44,041 nucleotides of DNA from Bradyrhizobium agreste (GCF_016031625.1 NZ_JACCHP010000036.1:1-44041), one strand, 5' to 3'; positions 25,200-34,088 are shown, counted from the first letter of the stretch. Notes: generated by a model not told the origin, from the letters alone. Program-made: numbers and translations.

Positions 25200-26519
25200 C
25201 TACCGATTATCCAGCATCAGGAGCGCGACGACCATCAAGACGATCGCCGGCCCCGTCTTCACCAGCGCGCCAAGCGGCTCGATCCAGAGATCGGGCGTGA
25301 GAATCGCTGCGCCAACCATATAGCCGAGCGAAGCGAAAATACCCGCGATCAGCCCGACCGCCGCTGTCCGGCGGAAGGCGATCAATATGCCGATGCTCAT
25401 GTCCATCAGGCTGGTGCCGATGGTGATGGGATCGACCAGCGCGGGCGGAAAGTTGTGCGCGGTCAAAATGCCGGCGGCGGCACGGTAGGACACAAACAAG
25501 GCGATGAAGCCCGAGACGAGCCAGAACGCGACCAGGCTTGCGACGATCAGCGCCTTGACCAGGAACAGGCGCGCGAACCATTTGTCCTGGATGTTGGCAG
25601 GATGGCGTCCGATCGCCTCGGCCATCGTCTTCGGCGCGATGCCCGTCGCGGCGATCCACGCGGAGGGATCACCGATGACGCCGCGGCGCAGCTCGGCGAT
25701 GGCGGTGGAGCGCATCGGCGGCATCCAGCCGAGATAGCTGGCGGCATCGCCGAGTTTCGCGCCGAGATCGAGCATGAAGCGCGGCATCGCGATGCGCGGC
25801 CAGCCGGCCGTGCCGAACGCATGGCGAAACGGCTTGACGACGCCGGCCATGGTGACCGGTTCGGCCTGCATCAGGTCCCAGCTCACCGCCCTTACCGCGG
25901 CATCGTCGATGTCGCGTGCGGCGAGCCAGGCGATGGTCGCCGAAATATCCTCGATCGCCACGGGCTGGATTGGCGTTGCCATTTCCTTGGCCGGCAGATC
26001 GATTGGAAAGGCAGCAAGCGCGCGGAGCATGGCGCTGCCGCCATAGGCTGACGGTGCGACCACGAAGCCGGGCCGCAGGATGGCGTGGGGAATGCCGCTA
26101 GCTCCGATCAGGCGCTCGGCCTCGCGCTTGGTCGTGGCGAAGGCGGTGCGATCCGCCTCCGCGGTGCCGGGGATCGAGATATGCACCAGCCGGATTGCGC
26201 GGCCGCTGCCACCGATCGCCTGAAGCAGGCGCGCGACGAAATCGCGATGCACCGCGCGCGTGTTGCTGCCGGGGCTATCCTGGAGCACGCCGAGGCAGTT
26301 CACGACGACGTCCACCGCATGCTCGCTCAAAAGACGCGTCAACGCGGCCGCGTCGAGGGTGAGGATCGGCAGTTCGATGTCCAGCGCGCTCATCCGCTGC
26401 CCCGGCGACATGCTCCGCGCCACGCCGACGACGCGAAAACCCCGCGCGCGCAGATCGTCGGTGACGAAGCGGCCGATCAGGCCGGAGGCGCCGAGCAACA
26501 AAACGGTTCGCTCACTCAT
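25200..26519 (-). CDS. NAD(P)-binding SDR fused to a DoxX-like membrane domain
   Basis: 439 aa from ATG 26519 (MSERTVLLLGASGLIGRFV). An upstream in-frame start at 26555 would overlap the DUF2269 gene. Residues ~1-290 are an atypical/extended SDR domain: GASGLIG at 10-16, VVVNCLGVLQDSPG, and a complex-I NDUFA9-like organisation without a clear YxxxK. The last ~130 residues hold four hydrophobic helices (VKALIVASLVAFWLVSGFIA, LMDMSIGILIAF, GLIAGIFASLGYMVGA, IVLMVVALLML) like the DoxX_3 family. So it is a soluble nucleotide-binding module on a membrane anchor, possibly passing electrons to or from the quinone pool (inference). It starts 8 bp after the DUF2269 stop. Confidence 0.85.
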   Translation of the reverse strand: MSERTVLLLGASGLIGRFVTDDLRARGFRVVGVARSMSPGQRMSALDIELPILTLDAAALTRLLSEHAVDVVVNCLGVLQDSPGSNTRAVHRDFVARLLQAIGGSGRAIRLVHISIPGTAEADRTAFATTKREAERLIGASGIPHAILRPGFVVAPSAYGGSAMLRALAAFPIDLPAKEMATPIQPVAIEDISATIAWLAARDIDDAAVRAVSWDLMQAEPVTMAGVVKPFRHAFGTAGWPRIAMPRFMLDLGAKLGDAASYLGWMPPMRSTAIAELRRGVIGDPSAWIAATGIAPKTMAEAIGRHPANIQDKWFARLFLVKALIVASLVAFWLVSGFIALFVSYRAAAGILTAHNFPPALVDPITIGTSLMDMSIGILIAFRRTAAVGLIAGIFASLGYMVGAAILTPDLWIEPLGALVKTGPAIVLMVVALLMLDNR

Positions 26520-26527
26520 CGCTTCTC

Positions 26528-26995
26528 TCAGAACGGTTTCGCGATCATCAGCCACAGGATCAGCACGGTCGCGCCGAAGCCGGGGAAGCCGAACGCGAAC
26601 CAGCGGCGGAACAGCAGGAAATAGCGCGGTGGCAGCGCACTGCGCTGCGCAGCAGCCTTGCGCGCGAGGTCGCGCATCTCGATCTGCATGAACACGACCG
26701 GCACCCAGAACAAGCCGGCAATCGCGTAGAGCGCGAGTGAGGCCAGCAGCCAGCGCTCCGTGATCGACGTCGCCGACAGCATCATCAGCACGCCGCCACT
26801 GAGCGGCTGGAGGATCACGGCCGACAGCGTGAAGATCGCGTCCGCGATGACCACGATCGAAGCGGTGCGGGCGATGAACTCCGGATCCTGCGTGCGATGC
26901 GCCATCAGCATGAAGAAGGCGATACCGGCCCCGGTGCCGAGGATGACGATGGCGCCGAGCACGTGAACAAATTTGACCAGGAAATACAGCGTCAT
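26528..26995 (-). CDS. DUF2269 family integral membrane protein
   Basis: 155 aa from ATG 26995 (MTLYFLVKFVHVLGAIVILG). About four transmembrane helices and a His in helix 1 (KFVHVLGA) are typical of DUF2269. Function unknown. The start codon overlaps the stop of the upstream hydrolase (ATGA, 26992-26995). The downstream SDR-DoxX gene follows by 8 bp, so the three are translated as a coupled unit. Confidence 0.85.
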   Translation of the reverse strand: MTLYFLVKFVHVLGAIVILGTGAGIAFFMLMAHRTQDPEFIARTASIVVIADAIFTLSAVILQPLSGGVLMMLSATSITERWLLASLALYAIAGLFWVPVVFMQIEMRDLARKAAAQRSALPPRYFLLFRRWFAFGFPGFGATVLILWLMIAKPF

Positions 26996-27891
26996 GGCTT
27001 CTTGGTCGCCACAGGCCTGGGCGGGTTCAGCGCGCGCGCGAGTTCGCCGCTGGCGGCTTTGACGCCGGCTTCGGTTTCGATCATCCAATGGCCTTCGCTG
27101 CCGACGGCCGGCAGCGGGCGAAACTCGGCCTTGCCGCCAGTGCCGCGAAACGCATCGACGAGTTTCTGCGAGAACGCGGGCGCGAAATAGCTGTCATTGC
27201 CCGCAACAAGCCAGGTGACGGGAATGCGCGCGGTCTTGCCGAATTCCGCTGCCGCGGCGAGCAGGGTGTGCGGCGCGCAGATTCGGTTAGACTCATCATT
27301 GGCATGGCCGCCCCGTCCCGGTGCAAACACCGTGATGGCGGAGATCAACTTCGGATCGGTACCGCCGAGCGCCAGCGCACCCCACCCGCCGGCGGAATGG
27401 CCGATCACGATCGCGCCATCCTTGCGGATGAAGTCCTGCTTTTGCAGAAGGGCCAGCGCCAGCTTGATTGCGTCGGCCGTTGCGCGTCCCGAGCGTGCGT
27501 AGTCGGCCTCGTCGCAGCCGCCCTGATCCTCGAGGTAGCGGCCGCCGGTCGCACCATGGCCGGGCCGCTCCGGCACCAGCACCGCAAAGCCGCGCGCGAC
27601 GAGGAAGGCTGCGAGCGGGCGGTATTCCGGCTGCGGCATTTGCGCCCGACGCAACGTGTTCTGCGTCGAGGCGTGTGCGATCACCGCGAGCCGGAACGGA
27701 CCTGGGCCCGAGGGACGAAACAGCAGTGCATGTGCAGCAAGGTCGGTATCCGGCGATGGCACCAGCCATTGCTGCCGACGAAACGGCTCGCCCTCCTCTC
27801 CCGATGGACCGAACCTGACCTGCGCGCACAGCGGCGGCGCAGTCAGCAAAGCCAGCAGAGGCAGGAGCGCGATGATGTTGAGGAGCCGCAT
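26992..27891 (-). CDS. Secreted alpha/beta hydrolase
   Basis: 299 aa from ATG 27891 (MRLLNIIALLPLLALLTAPP), giving a signal peptide of ~23 residues. The frame is open further upstream but unlike protein. The catalytic triad is visible: Ser166 in GHSAGG (164-169), Asp ~233 (AGNDSYFAP) and His268 (SEGHWM). It resembles dienelactone hydrolase/acyl-esterase type enzymes (VPERPGHGATGG). The substrate is unknown; its location is probably periplasmic. It is the first gene of a four-gene minus-strand operon with DUF2269, SDR-DoxX and DCC. Confidence 0.83.
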   Translation of the reverse strand: MRLLNIIALLPLLALLTAPPLCAQVRFGPSGEEGEPFRRQQWLVPSPDTDLAAHALLFRPSGPGPFRLAVIAHASTQNTLRRAQMPQPEYRPLAAFLVARGFAVLVPERPGHGATGGRYLEDQGGCDEADYARSGRATADAIKLALALLQKQDFIRKDGAIVIGHSAGGWGALALGGTDPKLISAITVFAPGRGGHANDESNRICAPHTLLAAAAEFGKTARIPVTWLVAGNDSYFAPAFSQKLVDAFRGTGGKAEFRPLPAVGSEGHWMIETEAGVKAASGELARALNPPRPVATKKP

Positions 27892-28157
27892 GAATTGCCG
27901 AGAGCGAAAGCGAAAAAGGGACAGCCAGATTAGTAGGAACGAATCATTATCGGCCGACTTTTTGCCGTGCCATTGCCGCCCCTCGTTGCCGCCACGTCGT
28001 TTTGCACCGACGCCCGCCCTGCGGTTGGCGTTTGACACGGCGGCTTGTCCTCTTTCGGCACAACATGGCCGAAATACTGATGCAGAAAGTCCACAGGTTA
28101 ACCGATAATTAACGATAGGTCTTGCCGCCGGCGCGGCGACTTGGTTTGATCGCGTCC

Positions 28158-28667
28158 ATGAGCACAACCCTGATCGAGGTCCGGCCAGCCAAAGCTGCAG
28201 ATGCAACTGCGGTGGCGTCGACCCATGACGAAGCCTGGCGTTCGGCCTATCAGGGCATCATTCCCGGTGCCGAGCTGGAGAAGCTGATCAACCGCCGCGG
28301 TCCGCAATGGTGGGACAGCGCGATCCGCAAGGGCAGCCGCGTCAGCGTGCTGGTGTTCGGTGACAAGATCGCCGGCTATGCCAATTACGGCCGCAACCGG
28401 GCCCGCAGCCTGCATTTCGACGGCGAGATCTACGAGCTTTATCTGCGGCCCGAATTTCAGGGCCTCGGCTTCGGCCGCCGCCTGTTTGCCGCCGCCCGCC
28501 GCGACCTGATGCAGAGCGGGCTGAAGAGCATGGTGGTGTGGGCGCTCTCGGACAACGACCCGGCCACCGAGTTCTACCGTGCTCTGGGTGGCCGCATGGT
28601 GGCGCGCTCGTCGGAGCGTTTCGGGCCGAAGGCGCTCGACAAGATTGCCTTCGCTTGGACCAATTGA
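28158..28667 (+). CDS. GNAT-family N-acetyltransferase
   Basis: 169 aa from ATG 28158 (MSTTLIEVRPAKAAD). The acetyl-CoA loop QGLGFGRRLF follows the beta4 strand IYELYLRPE, and ALSDNDPATEFYRALGG marks motif B. The acceptor (amine on protein, antibiotic or metabolite) cannot be predicted. The 266-bp region 27892-28157, shared with the divergent hydrolase operon, must hold both promoters. I see no convincing -35/-10 pair, and no gene in it. Confidence 0.9.
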   Translation: MSTTLIEVRPAKAADATAVASTHDEAWRSAYQGIIPGAELEKLINRRGPQWWDSAIRKGSRVSVLVFGDKIAGYANYGRNRARSLHFDGEIYELYLRPEFQGLGFGRRLFAAARRDLMQSGLKSMVVWALSDNDPATEFYRALGGRMVARSSERFGPKALDKIAFAWTN

Positions 28668-28846
28668 GCTGCTGAAACCCTCACCGGGCAGCGTTCCCAT
28701 CCGTCGATACCGCAGGCCGCTCGAGCCGGTGATCGCCGGATTCATTATTTCACAAAAACGCGATGGATCAGCGGGCCAAGCCCGCGTATGACAGCGCCAA
28801 AATCGCTGCCGGGCGCGATTTATCCTCGGCAACAACGGAGCCTTGA

Positions 28847-29383
28847 ATGCGTATCGATGCGGTCTCGATCGGAAAGAACGTCCCCCACGACGTCAACGTC
28901 ATCATCGAGGTCCCCGTGGGCGGCGAACCGATCAAGTACGAGATGGACAAGGAGGCGGGCACGCTGGTGGTCGACCGCTTCCTCTACACGCCGATGCGTT
29001 ACCCCGGTAATTACGGCTTCATCCCGCACACGCTGTCGGATGACGGCGACCCTTGCGACGTGCTGATCATCAATACCCGCGCCATCATCCCCGGCGCCGT
29101 CATGAGCGTGCGCCCGGTCGGGGTGCTGTTCATGGAAGACGAAGCCGGCGGCGACGAGAAGATCCTGGCGGTGCCGTCGTCGAAGCTGACGCAGCGCTAC
29201 GACAAGGTGAAGAGCTATTCCGACCTGCCCGACATCACGCTGCAGCAGATCCAGCACTTCTTCGAGCACTACAAGGATCTCGAAAAGGGCAAGTGGGTGA
29301 AGATCCTGCGCTGGGGCGGCCCGGAGGAAGCGCACAAGCTGATCCAAGAAGGCATCGAGCGCGAGAAGAAGAAGAAGGGCTGA
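28847..29383 (+). CDS. ppa: Inorganic pyrophosphatase (family I)
   Basis: 178 aa, the normal size for bacterial family I enzymes, which hydrolyse PPi to 2 Pi in the cytoplasm and pull biosynthetic reactions forward. Signatures: PVGGEPIKYEMDKEAG, RYPGNYGFIPHT, the metal-binding DDGDPCDVLI, and VPSSKLTQRYDKVKSYSDLP. ATG 28847 has GGAG about 8 bases upstream. A palindromic element fills the gap to the convergent folD. Confidence 0.97.
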   Translation: MRIDAVSIGKNVPHDVNVIIEVPVGGEPIKYEMDKEAGTLVVDRFLYTPMRYPGNYGFIPHTLSDDGDPCDVLIINTRAIIPGAVMSVRPVGVLFMEDEAGGDEKILAVPSSKLTQRYDKVKSYSDLPDITLQQIQHFFEHYKDLEKGKWVKILRWGGPEEAHKLIQEGIEREKKKKG

Positions 29384-29388
29384 GCTTC

Positions 29389-29510
29389 CGTGTCCCGGAC
29401 GCGGCGCGGCATGTAATGACGCGACGCTGAGCCGGGACCCATGCCGCCACTGGGCCCCGGCTCAGCAGCGCACCGCTGAAGAAGCGCTGCGCTGCGTCCG
29501 GGGCACGACA
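29389..29510. repeat. Palindromic dispersed repeat (CGTGTCCCGGACGC type)
   Basis: The termini CGTGTCCCGGACGCGGCGC and GCGCTGCGTCCGGGGCACG are inverted, and GCTGAGCCGGG and CCCGGCTCAGC form inner arms. It fills the convergent gap between ppa and folD and may terminate both. Confidence 0.85.
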
Positions 29511-29516
29511 GTTTAC

Positions 29517-30401
29517 CTACACCGCCGGCTTCGGCAGGCCGGCGATCGCGCAGGCCGCGCGGAGCGTGTTCACCAGCAGGCACGCCACCGTCATCTGGCC
29601 GACACCGCCCGGCACCGGCGTGATCGCGCCGGCAACGGCAAGCGCTTCCTGATAGGCGACGTCGCCGACGAGGCGGGTCTTGCCATCCTCCTTCGGAATG
29701 CGGTTGATGCCGACGTCGATCACGGTCGCACCCGGCTTCAGCCAGTCGCCGCGCACCATCTCGGGCTTCCCAACCGCGGCATAGACGAGGTCTGCCTTCT
29801 TCACGAGCCCAGGCAGATCGCGCGAGCGCGAATGCGCGATCGTCACCGTGGCGTTCTCGTTCAAGAGCAATTGCACCAGCGGACGGCCGACAAGGTTGGA
29901 GCGGCCGATGACGATGGCGTTCATGCCCTCGAGCGAGGCGTGCACGCTTTTGGTGAGGATGATGCAGCCGAGCGGCGTGCAGGGCGACAGCGCCTCGAAG
30001 CCGCCGGCGAGCCGGCCGGCATTGTTCGGATGCAGCCCGTCGACGTCCTTGGCGGGATCGATGGCGTTGATGACGGCCTCGGTGTTCAGCCCCTTCGGCA
30101 ACGGCAATTGCACGAGAATGCCGTGCACGGCGGGATCGCGGTTGAGCTTTGCGACCAGCGCCAGCAGGTCTGCCTGCGAGACGTCGGCCGGCAGCTTGTG
30201 CTCGAACGAGGCCATGCCCGCGGTCTGGGTCTGGGTGTGCTTTGAGCGGACATAGACTTCGCTGGCGGGGTCATTGCCGACCAGCACCACCGCAAGGCCC
30301 GGCACCAGATTGTGCTCGCGCTTGACGCGGGCGACCTCCTCAGTGACGCGGCCGCGGAGTTCCGCCGCAATAACTTTTCCATCGATGATCTCAGCGGTCA
30401 T
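29517..30401 (-). CDS. folD: Bifunctional methylenetetrahydrofolate dehydrogenase/cyclohydrolase
   Basis: 294 aa from ATG 30401 (MTAEIIDGKVIAAELRG), the usual length. It interconverts 5,10-methylene-, methenyl- and 10-formyl-THF in one-carbon metabolism. Visible: catalytic Tyr/Lys region SEVYVRSKHTQTQTAGM, HGILVQLPLPKGLN, DVDGLHPNNAGRL, PCTPLGCI, NADP loop IGRSNLVGRPLVQLL and the closing PVPGGVGQMTVACL. Eleven bp separate it from the DUF167 gene upstream, and YggT precedes that, so a yggT-DUF167-folD operon is likely. Confidence 0.97.
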   Translation of the reverse strand: MTAEIIDGKVIAAELRGRVTEEVARVKREHNLVPGLAVVLVGNDPASEVYVRSKHTQTQTAGMASFEHKLPADVSQADLLALVAKLNRDPAVHGILVQLPLPKGLNTEAVINAIDPAKDVDGLHPNNAGRLAGGFEALSPCTPLGCIILTKSVHASLEGMNAIVIGRSNLVGRPLVQLLLNENATVTIAHSRSRDLPGLVKKADLVYAAVGKPEMVRGDWLKPGATVIDVGINRIPKEDGKTRLVGDVAYQEALAVAGAITPVPGGVGQMTVACLLVNTLRAACAIAGLPKPAV

Positions 30402-30411
30402 GTCTGTTCCC

Positions 30412-30762
30412 TCAGTCCTTCGATTTGGCCGACACAAGCTGGTGCAGGGCTTCGCCGAGCCGCACCGGATCGCCATCGACAGCGATCTGCTTCAACCGCG
30501 AGGTCGCTCCGGACAGCAGTTTCACACTGGCCTTGGGCACGCCGAGCGATTTCGCCAGCAGCGCGAGAACGGCTTTGGTGGCCTCGCCGCTGTCAGCAAT
30601 GGCGCGCACCCTCACCTTGAGCACGCTGCGGCCATCCGAAAGCTGCTCGATCCCGTCGATGTCGTCGCGGCCGCCGCGCGGCGTCACCCGCAGCGCGATG
30701 CTGATTCCTGCGGCCGAGTAGCGCCAAGGCTCCTGACAACAAGGCTCCTTGTTGGCGACCAA
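30412..30762 (-). CDS. DUF167 (YggU-like) protein
   Basis: 116 aa if the TTG at 30762 is used; GGGAG lies 5 bases upstream of it and no ATG or GTG is available before the conserved core. Family pattern: ISIALRVTPRGGRDDIDGI, VLKVRVRAIADSGEATKAVL and VKLLSGATSRLKQIAVDGD. The molecular function is unknown; it is a small conserved protein often next to YggT. The Cys-containing N-terminal 12 residues are not conserved-looking, so the exact start is uncertain. Confidence 0.85.
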   Translation of the reverse strand: MVANKEPCCQEPWRYSAAGISIALRVTPRGGRDDIDGIEQLSDGRSVLKVRVRAIADSGEATKAVLALLAKSLGVPKASVKLLSGATSRLKQIAVDGDPVRLGEALHQLVSAKSKD

Positions 30763-30777
30763 GGCGCTCCCGCCCGC

Positions 30778-31068
30778 TCAGATCACGTTTGGGTAGATGT
30801 AGTACAGGATCACCCGCTCGATGAACATGATGATCAGGATCAGGATGATCGGCGAGATGTCGAGGCCGCCGAGGCTGGGCAGGAAATTGCGAATCGGCGC
30901 CAGCAACGGCTCGGTGATCCGGTACAGGAACTCCGCCACCGCCGACACGAACTGGTTACGCGTGTTCACCACGTTGAAGGCGATCAGCCAGGACAGGATC
31001 GCGGCGGCGATCAGCAGCCAGACGTAGAGGTCGAGCACGATGATGACGATGTCGAGAACGGCACGCAT
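30778..31068 (-). CDS. YggT family membrane protein
   Basis: 96 aa with two transmembrane regions (about 1-25 and 66-90) flanking the family motif YRITEPLLAPIRNFLPSLGG then LDISPII. YggT proteins occur beside YggU/DUF167 in many bacteria and are linked to osmotic or division-associated functions. The exact role is not known. It is the first gene of the putative yggT-DUF167-folD operon. Confidence 0.9.
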   Translation of the reverse strand: MRAVLDIVIIVLDLYVWLLIAAAILSWLIAFNVVNTRNQFVSAVAEFLYRITEPLLAPIRNFLPSLGGLDISPIILILIIMFIERVILYYIYPNVI

Positions 31069-31202
31069 GGCTTATGAGGCCTCTGGCTTTTGAAGACTCT
31101 GGCTCAATCGGGATTGACGCCCCGTTTGCTAGATATCGGTTCCGTCAGGCCCAAACAAGGGAAGTCGGCGCCTGGACGGCCAAAACCGGGTTACAGCCGT
31201 CC

Positions 31203-31230
31203 TTGACTTGACCTTGGCGGGGACTTAAAT
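31203..31230 (+). promoter_or_regulatory. Promoter for tRNA-Ala
   Basis: TTGACT (31203-31208) and TTAAAT (31225-31230) are separated by 16 bp and end 42 bp before the mature tRNA 5' end. This fits a housekeeping sigma-70-type promoter of a stable RNA gene. Confidence 0.6.
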
Positions 31231-31272
31231 GGCGCCCGGTTGTCGGCCGCGTTCACCAGAGCGGCCAGCAAA

Positions 31273-31347
<75 letters not shown>

Positions 31348-31348
<1 letters not shown>

Positions 31349-31422
31349 GCCTTCGCTCGCTTCGCGAGCTACGGCTCGGCAATCCAGCCCTGCTCTCTCG
31401 TAGCGAAGTGAGCGAAGGCTGT
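31348..31422. repeat. Inverted repeat directly after the tRNA
   Basis: AGCCTTCGCTCGCTTCGC (from 31348) pairs with GCGAAGTGAGCGAAGGCT (ending 31422) around a loop containing GCTCGGCAATCCAGCC. It starts at the last base of the tRNA CCA and may serve as terminator or processing structure. The crotonase gene ends ~40 bp further on. Confidence 0.7.
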
Positions 31423-31460
31423 CCCGCCATAGCCCGAAGGGCGACGGCGGACATCCACCC

Positions 31461-32273
31461 CTACCTCCCCGTAAACTTCGGCGGCCGCTTCTCCATGAAG
31501 CTCGCCACGCCCTCCCGGAAATCACTCCCGTTCAGCGCCACCATCATCTCGCGGTTGGCCTCGATCGTCGCCTCGGCGAGCGTCTGGAACGGTACCTCGT
31601 AGAGCTGGCGCTTGATCACGGCCATCGCGCTCGGCGAGACGAAATCGGCGAGATCGCGCGCGTAAGCGTAGGTGTCCTCGCGCAGCTTCTCCGGTGAAGA
31701 AAGCCGGTTGACCAGCCCGATCCGCAACGCCTCCTCGCTTCCCACGCGCCGCGCCGAGAGCAACAGATCCAGCGCATTGGCATGGCCGACGATGCGCGGC
31801 AGCATCCAGCTGATGCCGTGCTCGGCAATCAGACCGCGCCGCGCGAAGGCCGTGGTGAACACGGTGTTGTCGGCGGCAAAGCGCAGGTCGCAATAGAGTG
31901 CGTGGACGAGGCCGATGCCGGCGGTCGCACCGTTGAGCATCGCGATGACCGGCTTCTTGATCGAAGGATAATAGCCGTACCGCGTCTGCCAGTCCGGCCG
32001 GCGATTCATGTCGAACGGCGGCAGGTTCGAGGCACGCCTGACATCGTTGGGATCGAGGCCCTTCAGCGCATCCATGTCGGCGCCGGCGCAGAAAGCGCGG
32101 CCCGCGCCGGTGAGGACGATGACGCGGACGTTGTCGTCGGCGTTTGATGCTTCCATGGCGTGGCGCACGTCGCGCTCCATGATCGGCGTCCACGCATTCA
32201 TGCGATCGGGGCGGTTGAGCGTGATGGTCGCGACCTTGTCGCTCACCTCATAGAGAATGTGTTCGTAGGTCAT
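31461..32273 (-). CDS. Enoyl-CoA hydratase/isomerase (crotonase) family
   Basis: 270 aa. Crotonase features: ITLNRPDRMNAWTP at the N-terminus, the oxyanion-hole segment GAGRAFCAGADMDAL, and the second conserved block KPVIAMLNGATAGIGLVHAL then YCDLRFAADNTVF, followed by ARRGLIAEHGISWMLPRIVG. An acid lies in the RGLIAEHG turn, near the position of a catalytic Glu. Typical reactions are hydration or isomerisation of enoyl-CoA; the pathway is unknown. It stands alone between a tRNA and an amidotransferase. Confidence 0.9.
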   Translation of the reverse strand: MTYEHILYEVSDKVATITLNRPDRMNAWTPIMERDVRHAMEASNADDNVRVIVLTGAGRAFCAGADMDALKGLDPNDVRRASNLPPFDMNRRPDWQTRYGYYPSIKKPVIAMLNGATAGIGLVHALYCDLRFAADNTVFTTAFARRGLIAEHGISWMLPRIVGHANALDLLLSARRVGSEEALRIGLVNRLSSPEKLREDTYAYARDLADFVSPSAMAVIKRQLYEVPFQTLAEATIEANREMMVALNGSDFREGVASFMEKRPPKFTGR

Positions 32274-32387
32274 GACGCTCTCTCCCTGGTTTGCCGGCGC
32301 GCTTTTCGCGCGCGCTCGTTGGCGGCGAGCCTAGCATATCCAGGGATGGGGTGAGGACTTGCGCCAAGGATCTGCGCGAAGGCGCGA

Positions 32388-33182
32388 TCACTCGGCGGCT
32401 TGCGCCAGCACCGGCCGGCGCTCCAGCCAGCGGTCGAGGAAATGATCGAGCCAGGCGCGCTCGGCGGCATCGTAGACGGCGCGATCCGCGAAGTGATGAT
32501 GCCGCTGCCGTGCACCGGGCGCGCTGAAGCCGTCATAGCCGCGTGTGGTCCAGCGGCACATCATCGCATAGGTCACATCGGGGTGGAACTGCACGCCGAA
32601 AGCATTGCCGGCGCGGAACGCCTGCACCGGGAAATCATCGCCCTCGGCGAGCAACTCCGCGCCGACCGGCAGCTCAAAGCCCTCGCGATGCCAGTGATAA
32701 ACCTGAGCCGGCCAGTGCGGGCAGAGCGAGCGGCCCGCGCCGGTCGGCCTGATCGGATAGTACCCGATCTGCGTCAGCGCCTGCGCATGCGGCGCGACAC
32801 GGGCCCCGAGTTGCATCGCCAGCATCTGCGCCCCAAGGCAGATGCCGAGGAACGGGCGCTGCTCGCGGAGCGGAATTTCGATCCAGTCGATCTCACGGCG
32901 AATGTAGTCGTCGGAATCGTTGGCGCTCATCGGCCCGCCGAAGATCACGGCGCCGGCATGCTGATCCAGCGTCTCCGGCAGGGGATCGCCGAAGCGGGGA
33001 CGGCGGATGTCGAGACGATGGCCGAGCGCGCGCAGCGCATTGCCGACGCGGCCGGGTGTCGAACATTCCTGATGCAGGACGATCAGAACCGGCAGCCGGG
33101 TTTCAGCGGCGGCGACGCTCGCCGCCCTCTGTGGGAAGGCGACCACCTCTGCGCCACCAAACCTGTCCGTCCGGAACGACAT
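32388..33182 (-). CDS. Class I glutamine amidotransferase-like protein
   Basis: 264 aa with a GATase1 fold: VIFGGPMSAND, nucleophile Cys115 in the elbow GICLGAQM, and His200 in FGVQFHPDV. The usual acid is Glu (HPE); here the position is Asp202 (HPD). Family members release ammonia from glutamine or act as gamma-glutamyl hydrolases. With no synthase domain attached and none next door, the partner is unknown. It is like the GuaA-type stand-alone amidotransferases annotated in many alphaproteobacteria. Confidence 0.87.
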   Translation of the reverse strand: MSFRTDRFGGAEVVAFPQRAASVAAAETRLPVLIVLHQECSTPGRVGNALRALGHRLDIRRPRFGDPLPETLDQHAGAVIFGGPMSANDSDDYIRREIDWIEIPLREQRPFLGICLGAQMLAMQLGARVAPHAQALTQIGYYPIRPTGAGRSLCPHWPAQVYHWHREGFELPVGAELLAEGDDFPVQAFRAGNAFGVQFHPDVTYAMMCRWTTRGYDGFSAPGARQRHHHFADRAVYDAAERAWLDHFLDRWLERRPVLAQAAE

Positions 33183-33308
33183 GGCCTCTGCAAGTGCTAT
33201 CGGTTCAGACCAGCATAGCTAAGCGATGGTTAACATCGTGTGAGTTTGCGCACACACGCCGCGTGCTTGAAGCAAGCTCCGGGCCACTACGGACGTGGCC
33301 GGCATCGT

Positions 33309-34088
33309 TCAGCGCCTCTGCCTCTGGAACCGGCTGGTGGCGGCCAGAATGAAGCCGCGCGGGAAGAAGCGCAGCGCGAACGGCACAATCTTGATGCCAA
33401 GACCCGGCAATACTGCCCGTTTGTTGGCCATCAGGCCGCGATAGGCCGCCCGCGCAACCTCGGCGGCGGAGACGTTGAGCATGGCCGTATCATGTTGCGA
33501 TCCAAGGCCGGCGCGAGCCTGGAATTCCGTGGGCACCGGGCCCGGGCAAAGCACGGTGACGCGGACGCCGCGGGGCGCGAGCTCCGCCCGCAATGCTTCG
33601 GTGAAGGAGATCACATAGGCCTTGGACGCGTAGTACACGGCCATGCCGGGGCCGGGCAGGAAGCCTGCGACGGAGCCGACATTGAGAATACCGCCCTTGT
33701 TCCGGATGAGCTGATCGGCGAAGCGCAACGACAGATCCGTCAGGGCCCGGACGTTGACATCGATGATGCCGAGCTGCGCGATGCGATCGTGCTCGATGGC
33801 ATCGCCGAACACGCCGAAGCCGGCATTGTTGACGAGATGATCGAGCTCGACGCCTTCGGCGGCAAGCGCTGCGGCGATCCTCTCGCCTGCATGCGGGTCC
33901 TCGAGATCGCAGGCGATCACGATCGGCTTCTTGCCGCCCTTGGCGGCGAGCTCGTTCGCGAGCGCTTCGAGCCGATCCGCCCGTCTCGCCGTTAGCGCGA
34001 GGCGATGTCCATTGGCGGCAAATACACGCGCCAGCTCCATCCCGATGCCCGCCGAGGCACCGGTGATCAACGTTACCCGCTCAGTCAC
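33309..34088 (-). CDS. SDR-family NAD(P)-dependent oxidoreductase (DltE-like)
   Basis: 259 aa if GTG 34088 is the start (TERVTLITGASAGIGMELAR follows). An in-frame start at 34157 would add 23 residues without domain content. Cofactor loop TGASAGIG is at 9-16, LVNNAGFGVFG at ~87-97, catalytic Ser in GSVAGFLPG, and YxxxK in YYASKAYVISF. The C-terminus is hydrophobic and basic (FALRFFPRGFILAATSRF), perhaps membrane-associating. Classic SDR of the YqjQ/DltE type; the substrate is unknown. Confidence 0.87.
   Translation of the reverse strand: MTERVTLITGASAGIGMELARVFAANGHRLALTARRADRLEALANELAAKGGKKPIVIACDLEDPHAGERIAAALAAEGVELDHLVNNAGFGVFGDAIEHDRIAQLGIIDVNVRALTDLSLRFADQLIRNKGGILNVGSVAGFLPGPGMAVYYASKAYVISFTEALRAELAPRGVRVTVLCPGPVPTEFQARAGLGSQHDTAMLNVSAAEVARAAYRGLMANKRAVLPGLGIKIVPFALRFFPRGFILAATSRFQRQRR

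Noticed and set aside
27892..28206. 105-residue N-terminal extension of the alpha/beta hydrolase
   Set aside because: Its Arg-rich composition is unlike protein of this family, and the signal peptide starts at ATG 27891.
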